From NCBI RefSeq assembly GCF_050436995.1, contig NC_134766.1:2170001-2234000 (forward strand): a DNA stretch of 64,000 nucleotides. The letters run 5' to 3'. The translations under genes and the position numbers were made by a program. The stretch comes from Anticarsia gemmatalis. Its lineage: Eukaryota; Arthropoda; Insecta; Lepidoptera; Erebidae. The notes under the pieces were generated by a model. The model had not been told where the DNA came from. It did not search any database and saw nothing but the letters and a program-made list of their open reading frames with translations. Positions 57,045 through 64,000 of the stretch are shown here, piece by piece; position 1 is the first letter of the stretch; every line of letters begins with the position of its first letter.

Positions 57045-57240
57045 TTAAAAGACAACTCCCGCACTAAGAATTGCTCTGGTGTCGCGAGGACATTTTTACA
57101 ACGGACACAAAGCACAACCAGACCCGAAACATTTATTTGTGGATCGCACAAATAATTGTTCCGTTTGGGAATCGAACCCACGACCTCCCGACGCAGTGGT
57201 GTTGGCGTGGTGACCTAAACCACTGCGCCACGGAGGCAGT
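57045..57240 (-). mobile_element. SINE-A, inverted copy
   Basis: 'gacaactcccgcactaagaa', a tail shortened after 'gcgaggacatttttacaac', the post-head stem with one mismatch ('catttatttgtg' / 'cacaaataattg'), the inverted B box and an intact A-box head ending 'ccacggaggcagtc'. Confidence 0.9.
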
Positions 57241-57257
57241 CATAATACCATTATGAA

Positions 57258-57273
57258 TGCCTCCGTGGCGCAG
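57258..57273 (+). mobile_element. Inverted second SINE-A head, 16 bp
   Basis: TGCCTCCGTGGCGCAG is the exact complement of 57223-57238, the head of the adjacent SINE. The two lie head to head around a 19-nt spacer, which itself contains CATAAT-acc-ATTATG. Only the first 16 bases of a head are present. Confidence 0.75.
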
Positions 57274-57769
57274 CCTACATTAATAGTTGTACCTTCATTT
57301 AATAGTTTGTATAGTCATTCAAAATTTATATTTGCGGCGCTTTTTTTTCCTTTAACGAAGTACGAACGAACCTTTAACGAATACGAACGCAAGTATACGA
57401 AATATTACTACAATGACGACTTTTCCTTTATTTTAAGAGATGATTGATGATTTATACAAAACCGACGCAAAAGAATTAAAAACCAAAGTCGTACTATATT
57501 TCGCTTACTATCGTTGCGTACTCAAAATATAGTAAAACGTACCCTAATATATATCTAACCCTTTCGAAACGTTTCCGTACAGTCGGCAACAAAATATGCA
57601 AGCTCTGTCACATTGCATTTCAAAAGCAATGCAAATGTAATCATTTTCAAATATTTTCTTACTCAATAGATGATATTTGTTGTTAAATAGCAATAATTAA
57701 ATTTTATATTGATACTTTCGTACAGAAAAATACAATTGAAAATACATATATACTGATATTCTACTTATA
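57274..57769. other. AT-rich spacer
   Basis: Imperfect repeats of 'aacgaa(g/t)tacgaacg' near 57352-57390. Otherwise unassigned. Confidence 0.35.
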
Positions 57770-57968
57770 AACAAAGATACATATTATATTATATGCTCTA
57801 AATACAGATTAAGAGGTATAGATAAATAAATATATTTACATCAAGGTTGAGAACAGGGTACTCGTGCGAATCACACAAATATTCGTGGGTGGGATTTTAA
57901 CCTACCACACACGGCGCTACGGTTATTGCGGCAAGTTGTCTACGGTAACCACTACACCAATTTGTACA
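57770..57968 (-). mobile_element. (AATA)n-family SINE, inverted
   Basis: The tail and body are diverged; 'actcgtgcgaatcacacaaa', the reversed B box 'gggtgggattttaacctacc', 'acacggcgctacggttattg' and a reversed A-box region 'taaccactacacc' are visible. It keeps more of the tRNA-like head than the copy at 12670. Confidence 0.7.
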
Positions 57969-58205
57969 CATTCTTGCTCATGACTGTACAAACATCCATT
58001 TCAACCCCTTTCGTAACAAAATATTAAAGAATCAGACGAAATCTATTCGCGAATTAGGTTAATATGCAATATTGAGGGGAAGAAGGGGTCGCAAACATTT
58101 TTACAGGTCCATTTCCCCTCAGCCCTTTGCGGAGTTGGCGTTAACAAGGTTTCTACAACGTTTCGTATGAAGATATATTGTGTAAAGAACACGCTTTATA
58201 CAACA
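57969..58205. other. Spacer
   Basis: No feature. Confidence 0.35.
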
Positions 58206-58477
58206 CTAGCTGACCCGCGCAACTTCGCTTGCGTCACATAAGAGAGAATGGGTCATAATTTTCCCCGTTTTTGTAACATTTTTCACGGGTACTCTGCTCC
58301 TATTGGTAGTAGCGTGATGATATATAGCCTATAACCTTCCTCAATAAATGGACTATCTAACACTGAAAGAATTTTTCAAATCGGACCCGTAGTTCCTGAG
58401 ATTAGCGCGTTCAAACAAACAAACAAACAAACAAACAAACTCTTCAGCTTTATAATATTAGTATAGATTAGTATAGA
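58206..58477 (-). mobile_element. Lep1-type Helitron, inverted, doubled 5' terminus
   Basis: On the minus strand ATCTATACTA occurs twice before ATATTATAAAGC (58458-58478), as in the copy at 55812. The element ends with CTAG at 58206-58209 after the CGCAA/TTGCG hairpin. (TTTG)n tract at about 58411-58442. Confidence 0.87.
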
Positions 58478-59060
58478 TGTAGGTACTTACTTTTGAGATG
58501 AAAATGTTCTGACTTTATTCTTGGGTATGTTGTTGGCTGATTTAGACTGCTTAATTACGAATTTTGGTTGTTGTTGGATCGTAAACCATGGAATAGGTTT
58601 TTAAATTTCAAGGGCATTAAACTCTATCATTAAATAGGTGTTTCGAAGTAGAAGGCATAATAAGTGATGGTGATTAACGATAATGGCTAGCTAACGTGCA
58701 TTTCATAACACAAAAAATATTGTGAATCATTGTAAGCTTATAAGGATAGTCAACTTCTCGATTTCACAAATTTCTTTATTGCCTATGAATCTATTTACAG
58801 AAATTTTGTAAGCAGATTATTAAAATTACCTATTTAAATGTACTCAAATGTACATAAAATCACGCGCATTTCCATAAACAACAGAGACAAAGGAATATAA
58901 AATGTGCTCAGCCAATATGACAATAAGATGTTAAAGATATGCAACATTTGACACTATACTACAAAACATAATGGAATAAATCCAAAATTAGCTTCACATT
59001 CCTACAGCTTCTATAAATCCAATCAGTAGATGCAACCGAAACTAACTAGCCACTAGCCAG
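58478..59060. other. AT-rich spacer
   Basis: Nothing recognised. Confidence 0.35.
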
Positions 59061-59068
59061 TGACGTCA
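59061..59068. promoter_or_regulatory. CRE-like palindrome TGACGTCA
   Basis: Exact CREB/ATF-type site in a locally CpG-rich context ('cactcgctcgctaattaggt', 'cgacggcgacgctg'). A second exact copy lies 621 bp to the right. No promoter or gene start can be shown. Confidence 0.25.
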
Positions 59069-59304
59069 CTCGCTCGCTAATTAGGTGTCGACGGCGACGC
59101 TGTGAAAAATAGTGTTGTTTACCAACCGTTGACAACCCCTGAACTATACTTCAAAAGAAACTTGATGAATAGGACGTTTGTTTTGAATATTGGTTTTGTT
59201 TAAACGAATACTGTTACTTGTAGACAGTTAAATATGCAGAAATATGAAGCAGACTACTGTCTTATGCACGTTTAATGAGTTTTTGAGCATTCGATTATAC
59301 AATA

Positions 59305-59528
59305 TGACTACCTCCGTGGCGCAGTGGTTTAGGTCGCCACGCCGATACCACTGCAACGGGAGGTCGTGGGTTCGATTCCCACACGGGACAATTATTTGTG
59401 CGATCCACAAATAATTGTTTCGGGTCTGGTTGTGCTTTGTGTCCGTTGTTTGTATGTTTGTAAAAGTCCCCGCGACACAAGAGCAATTCTTAGTGCGGGA
59501 GTTGTCTTTTAAAAAAATAAAATAAAAG
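59305..59528 (+). mobile_element. SINE-A, full-length young copy
   Basis: A box TGGCGCAGTGG, B box GGGTTCGATTCCC, stem 'caattatttgtg' / 'cacaaataattg', tail 'gcgacacaagagcaattctt' and an A-rich end. Differs from the copy at 17762 by few bases. Confidence 0.92.
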
Positions 59529-59681
59529 AAAGATTTAAGGTACTTATAAATAATCAGAGGCTAGGCAGAGACTGATCTTGTTGCAAGACATAACGTTATC
59601 AAATTACTTTATCATAACGACAAACAAACCTTTAAAAATACACACGTTGTTTATAAACTTGGGCAATAAAATAATACATTG

Positions 59682-59689
59682 TGACGTCA
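59682..59689. promoter_or_regulatory. CRE-like palindrome TGACGTCA
   Basis: Exact site in 'cattgtgacgtcattccg'. Context is AT-rich; function unknown. Confidence 0.22.
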
Positions 59690-59841
59690 TTCCGTGGATC
59701 ATATTTTGAAGTCCATGATTAATGAACTCGTAATTAAGTTCCGCTTCATAATTAGTTTCATCGCATCGAAATAACATCGAATTTAAAATTATACGCATCG
59801 CACATGGCAGGAATCAGTAAATTTATTTTATATGACATTTC

Positions 59842-60005
59842 AGTGGCGCGATTCTCTACAGTCGGTTATATCGAGTATCGAAACATTGTCATTTTGACAT
59901 TTTAAAAGTACTGCAAAAATAATTTCTGCTGCTTGCTGATCAGATTTTCATACAAATTTTCTCGATTGTTAATCCGTTGTCGATAGCGGTGGAGAATCGC
60001 GCTAC
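59842..60005. mobile_element. GAGAATCG-family MITE, diverged copy
   Basis: Ends 'ggcgcgattctcta' and 'ggagaatcgcgctac' are inverted. The interior has 'cattttgacattttaaaagt' and 'ctgatcagattttcatacaa'. Confidence 0.65.
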
Positions 60006-61224
60006 ATATTTGATTATGTTTGTATTTTTTAATGACTGTCTTATCGTAAAACAAAATAACAATCAATCTTGAATAAATAATAGTTTTTTAGACCCTTACA
60101 ATACTTTATTTTTTTATATGAAAATACCCGTAGCAAAGTTATCAACATCTGATAACATCGAATTGCATCGAGCGTTTCACATTTACAAGATAGCATGATA
60201 TACTTCAGAACTTAAAAAACTAAGTGAACCTTAAATATACCCATCACCATAGCAACACTCCATTTTTGAAACAAAAACTAAATCCACAAATATTATTCTA
60301 CCGCTTCATGTCCAATTGTATCATATCCTGTTTCCGTCGCGACAAAGAAAAAACAATATCTAAATCGAGCCAAATTTTATGTCAAAATTTTCTATAAATA
60401 CCTTTGTTATCTGAGAAACAGCTGTCACCCTTTGATCTGCAATCATTTGAGATCAGCCTGCCTGACCTTGGTTCGCCGTAATGATATTAGAAATAGAAAA
60501 GTGATTTTTGAATTAAGCTTGTTGTGTAGTGAATGCGATAGATATTGAAACTTAAGTTTAATATATAGTATCTTATTGGTTAAAAAGAACAAAGATTTAT
60601 TTCTCAGACTCCGCAGTATTGTAACGAAACTTCTATAAATAATATTGAATGTTATGAATACATTTATAACTAATTTAAAAATATAGTCAAAAACAAGCAT
60701 TAATCAAGTGACTTGCACTAAATATTCAAAAGTCACTACAATCACTCGTAATAAAACTATTGAAATATAACGACAATCCACAATAAATTAAATATCAGTT
60801 TGCAGTAAAACAGTAAAATATACCAATTTATATGAGTAATTAAACATCTATTAATAGGTATTTAAAACTTTAACTAGTACTAAAATAATTTTATAGTATT
60901 TTAACGATAGAACTATACATTAAATTCCAATAAAAACATAAAAAATCGCCCAGATCCCTTTGCCAAATTCCATGACCGCGTCGCATAGCTGGCACTGTTA
61001 GAACACCTAAACTATACAGTATTTAGTTGTAATTCATTAGTTTCAGTCACGACAATCATTCGCGACTGACAGACAGATATACCAACGATTTATATCTACA
61101 GATTTTTAGATAAAGATAGGATTTTGTCGTAGTGGTAGCGGGTTTTAAGAATGTTACTAGTTATTATTTTGTGGTTGACGCAGTATTTTGTGCGACTACA
61201 AATATTATTGTTTCACCTCTTGGT
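60006..61224. other. AT-rich stretch
   Basis: About 1.2 kb. The minus-strand frame at 60443-60700 is Phe/Ile/Asn-rich and looks like chance. No repeat ends. Confidence 0.35.
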
Positions 61225-61440
61225 CCAAGAATTGTGTACGCAACTGACGATGATGAGGTCTGAGGGTTTGTTACTAAGTCAAATAAAGTGCTTGGAAATA
61301 TTTTTAATACTAGCTCGGAGTTTGAACTGGTGCTCGGCAATAGACTGGGCTCGTATCAGATGGGACCAATAGAGTATAAGGTGAAGCGTATCTTTACTGT
61401 TACTATTCTGTTATCACCTTGGAGTACAGGCGTGAATTGA
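61225..61440 (+). repeat. Diverged interspersed repeat
   Basis: 'actagctcggagtttgaact', 'ggtgctcggcaatagactgg' and 'gatgggaccaatagagta' follow a motif order I associate with a common moth repeat. No ends or boxes visible. Confidence 0.35.
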
Positions 61441-61527
61441 TAAAACAAATGAAAATATAAGCATTTCTCTTAAACTTAAAAATAAGTAAATTTTCGATTT
61501 TTCTATCCTTTTCGATTCGAATAGGTA

Positions 61528-61625
61528 CTTCCTAGACAAGGGTCTTCTCTCAAATTGAGTGAGAGGTTAGGCCTTGAGACCACCACGCTGACCCAGTACG
61601 GATTGTCAAAAAAAAAAAAAAAATT
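61528..61625 (-). mobile_element. SINE-B tail, inverted
   Basis: 'agacaagggtcttctctcaa', 'ggccttgagaccaccacgct' and 'gacccagtacggattg' are inverted SINE-B, ending in about 16 A. Confidence 0.65.
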
Positions 61626-62029
61626 CGGACAAATCCTGTAGACGTAATCTAGTTTTACAAACAACTACTCGTTCCACACATTATGATATTTTTCATTTTC
61701 AAAAGAGTTGTAATACGTACTAATAATCCAATGAAAACCCATTAACATCGTTAATAGGGCTATTAAAATATGATTTAGTAGCGGATGCAGTACGTTTTTA
61801 TTCAATCAGGGAAACGATTATGTGTGTACAGGAAACAGAAATCAAATTTTATTGGATAAGAGATTTAATAGAAGTGCTGATACTATTATTATATTTGAAT
61901 GAATGATTGAAGGCCAGATCTTGACCGAGAAATGTTTTAGGAGGCACACTTTTCGTTCTCGATGTCGGTTAAAGGAAGTGAAAAAAATATTAAGTTTCTA
62001 TGCAACTTCGGTTTGATTACATCTTACCC
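61626..62029. other. Spacer
   Basis: No feature. Confidence 0.35.
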
Positions 62030-62150
62030 CACTGAATTTATCTCAATAAGTATGTATTTAGAAGTATATAAGTATGTTTATATTATTATTATCAGTTATT
62101 TGGTTACCATGGTACAAACTCTGCTTAGTTTGGAATCAAATGATGCGTGC
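62030..62150 (+). mobile_element. (AATA)n-family SINE, tail half
   Basis: 'aataagtatgtatttagaag' and 'gttaccatggtacaaactct' then 'gcttagtttggaatcaa' match the tail of the inverted SINE at 12670. The head is missing. Confidence 0.65.
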
Positions 62151-62729
62151 GTGAGTTGTCCAATAAAAAATAGAATAGTTTTTCACCCGATACGGGCCAT
62201 GCTGCTAAATTGACGTTTAACAATATTTTAGCGAAAGCTAAATGAAAGCCTAGGTACATATTATAGTTTATTTTTGCAATAACTATCACTTAAAAGCATT
62301 ATTTAAATTTTACACAATTTCTTCAAAACTATAAATGTTTAGGTAATAACTAGGATTTACATTTATGCTGACATAACCCGCTCGCAGTGGCACCGGTCCT
62401 ATTTGGCGGCAGGCCAATTTTAATTTACGCAACAGACAGTGGGTTCGCGTCCGGCTGAGTACATTTGGGCCGGTGATAAAAAATTATATTATCTTTTGTA
62501 TTGTGATTTTTATGGGGAGATAGAATTTTGCTTGGAAGAAGTCTAGTGTTTTGTCCATTCAGGCTTTTTGTTCTAGATTTAGTATTAGCTTTACGGAAAA
62601 CTAGCGTTTATAACTTATTCTAAGTGATATTAATTTACGGGTTAAAAAGTACTATGCGCTGGTTTAGCTAGCTTGTGTCTGATTTCATTATTTTTCTTAT
62701 CGTACGCTGGCCGAAGATACAGACGTTTA
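62151..62729. other. Spacer with possible tRNA-like head
   Basis: 'cgctcgcagtggcaccggtc' and 'cagtgggttcgcgtccggct' (62381-62457) resemble decayed A and B boxes. Otherwise nothing. Confidence 0.35.
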
Positions 62730-62870
62730 CGTGCCTTCCGAAGCAAGGAGACGCCACGTTTAAATACTACTATGCGGTCGCCCATCTATAGAATGACCGC
62801 GTCAATGGTTGCTTAACCCACAGATCGTTTACAGACCGGTGAGCGCAACTGGCTACGGGCGCCTCACATT
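62730..62870 (+). repeat. Interspersed repeat R, right half
   Basis: 'cgtgccttccgaagcaagga', 'actatgcggtcgcccatcta' and 'gaccggtgagcgcaactggc', ending 'tacgggcgcc', match the copies at 13968 and 16441 (inverted). Confidence 0.65.
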
Positions 62871-63297
62871 CTGATTTCATTTAATTGATAAAGTGATTTC
62901 GTCTGGAAGAGTAGCAGTTGTCTATAGCTCGATTTGAATATTACTACTGGTCGATTGTATCTATCATGATTAGAAATTCTTGTTTGGTTCGGTATTTATT
63001 CTGCTTGTAAGACCTATGTATCAGATAGTTTTCGCAGCTACCTGTTTAGTAATTACCGCACAAATACCTCTACTTTATTTCAGTAACACTATATTTTCAA
63101 ATAAAATATCAAACGCTGGACAAATACGACTCTATAATAACAACGTTTGTAATTGCTGCAGGTAACATAATACTCAAAGCCGTTGGCAAACAAAGTGCAT
63201 TGACCTTTGACACAAAACCACGGGAGCATCCGCGATATAATTGTTAATCACTGAATGAGATACAATGATGACTAGACTTAACCACAATGCAATTTAG
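62871..63297. other. Spacer
   Basis: 'attgctgcag|gtaaca' at 63152-63167 is splice-like but has a poor pyrimidine tract. Nothing else. Confidence 0.35.
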
Positions 63298-63465
63298 CTG
63301 TAGCGCGATTTTGAACGGTCGATACCATCGAGTTCCGACATTTTGACATTTAAAATTTACGTTCTTATAGCGCCCGCTAGAGGCGCTGATCAGATTTTCA
63401 TGCGAAATAATTCGATAGCTAGCCGGTTGTCGATTTTCACTCGTAGGTACTAGAGAATAGAGCTA
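63298..63465. mobile_element. GAGAATCG-family MITE, diverged copy
   Basis: 'gtagcgcgattttgaacggt' at the left and 'tactagagaatagagcta' at the right. The interior keeps 'gaggcgctgatcagattttc' and 'ctagccggttgtcga'. Confidence 0.6.
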
Positions 63466-63489
63466 TTGGGGACTGTGTAGAAAGTAGCA

Positions 63490-63762
63490 GTATCATCATC
63501 ATCATCATCATCTCAGCTGTCAGAATCGTCCACTGCTGGACAAAGGCCTCCCCCATCGAGCGCCAATAGGACCGGTCCTGGGCCGCCCTCATCCATCGGA
63601 CTCCGGCAACCCTTACCAGGTCGTCGGTCCATCTTGTGGGGGGCCTGCCAACACTACGTTTCCCGGTTCGTGGTCGCCACTCCAGAACTTTTCTGCCCCA
63701 ACGGCCATCGGTTCTGCGAGCTATGTGCCCTGCCCACTGCCACTTGAGGTTCGCAACTATAG
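63490..63762 (-). mobile_element. RTE-type LINE, C-terminal coding fragment and tail
   Basis: The minus strand has a clean frame (about 63757 down to 63510) with the blocks KWQWAGHIARR, GRPPTRWTDDL, AGVRWMRAAQDRS and WRSMGEAFVQQW. These are the conserved end of RTE/BovB-type endonuclease-reverse-transcriptase proteins. It runs into an (ATG)n tail at 63492-63512. The frame is unbroken here, but the upstream catalytic domains are absent, so this is a 5'-truncated insertion. Confidence 0.85.
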
Positions 63763-64000
63763 ATAAAACAATAAATAAAATGAAAAATGCCCATATTTTA
63801 GTAATTTACAATTTAATCCTAAGTAATAGGGGACAAGCTTCATGCCATATACCGGGCCATTGCCTGCCATATAGCTTCAGGATATCTTTGAGAATATAAC
63901 AGTATAAATTGGAGAATCCTAATACACTTTGCCAGGAAATCGAATCCGACACCACAACAGCAGTCGTGTACACAACCGTCCAGACCACAAGGGTTGCAAG
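63763..64000. other. Right edge, unassigned
   Basis: A possible reversed B-box-like 'ggaaatcgaatccgacac' at 63936 hints at another SINE head cut by the window end. Confidence 0.35.

Noticed and set aside
63150..63168. ATTGCTGCAG|GTAACA as a ratchet point
   Set aside because: Pyrimidine tract too weak.
1..64000. Bacterial or viral gene cluster or defence system
   Set aside because: No long ORFs, operons or ribosome-binding pattern; lepidopteran SINEs and Helitrons throughout.

Overview
The window looks like AT-rich nuclear DNA from a moth, probably a noctuoid (inference). The evidence is the repeat content: Lep1-type Helitrons (5' TCTATACTAATATTATAAAGC, 3' CTAG, inserted between A and T), several tRNA-derived SINE families of lepidopteran type, a GAGAATCG-ended MITE family, and RTE/LINE 3' fragments. 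I found no protein-coding exon I can defend, no tRNA or rRNA gene, no CRISPR array and nothing prokaryotic. The open frames of 60-122 codons are mostly chance frames, or run through SINE, Helitron or LINE copies.

Layout. 1-5.6 kb: a composite Helitron, a mariner MITE with TA duplication, a splice-like CAG|GTATGT site, a Helitron and a TIR element. 6-14 kb: sparse relics, fold-back elements, a SINE and a 5S rRNA-like repeat head. 14-26 kb: the densest SINE/Helitron cluster, with a 32-bp perfect hairpin beside a young SINE and a second SINE nested in a Helitron. 26-34 kb: mostly unique AT-rich DNA with a strong CAG|GTAAGT site at 28,356. 34-45 kb: LINE 3' coding fragments, a hAT MITE with an 8-bp target duplication, GC-rich patches, SINE relics and an 18-bp perfect hairpin. 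45-54 kb: decayed tandem duplications, MITEs and a third CAG|GT site at 52,520. 54-64 kb: SINEs (one with an inverted second head), two Helitrons sharing a doubled 5' terminus, and an RTE-type reverse-transcriptase C-terminal fragment at the right end.

The best candidate for real biology is a set of three plus-strand sites (3,261, 28,356, 52,520). In each, a pyrimidine tract and CAG directly abut a 5' splice-site-like GT, and another 5' splice-site-like GT lies 40-56 nt downstream. They are 25.1 and 24.2 kb apart. This is the layout of insect recursive (ratcheting) splice sites, so I infer that the window lies inside one very long plus-strand intron. This was read by eye and needs RNA-seq and a scored genome-wide scan.
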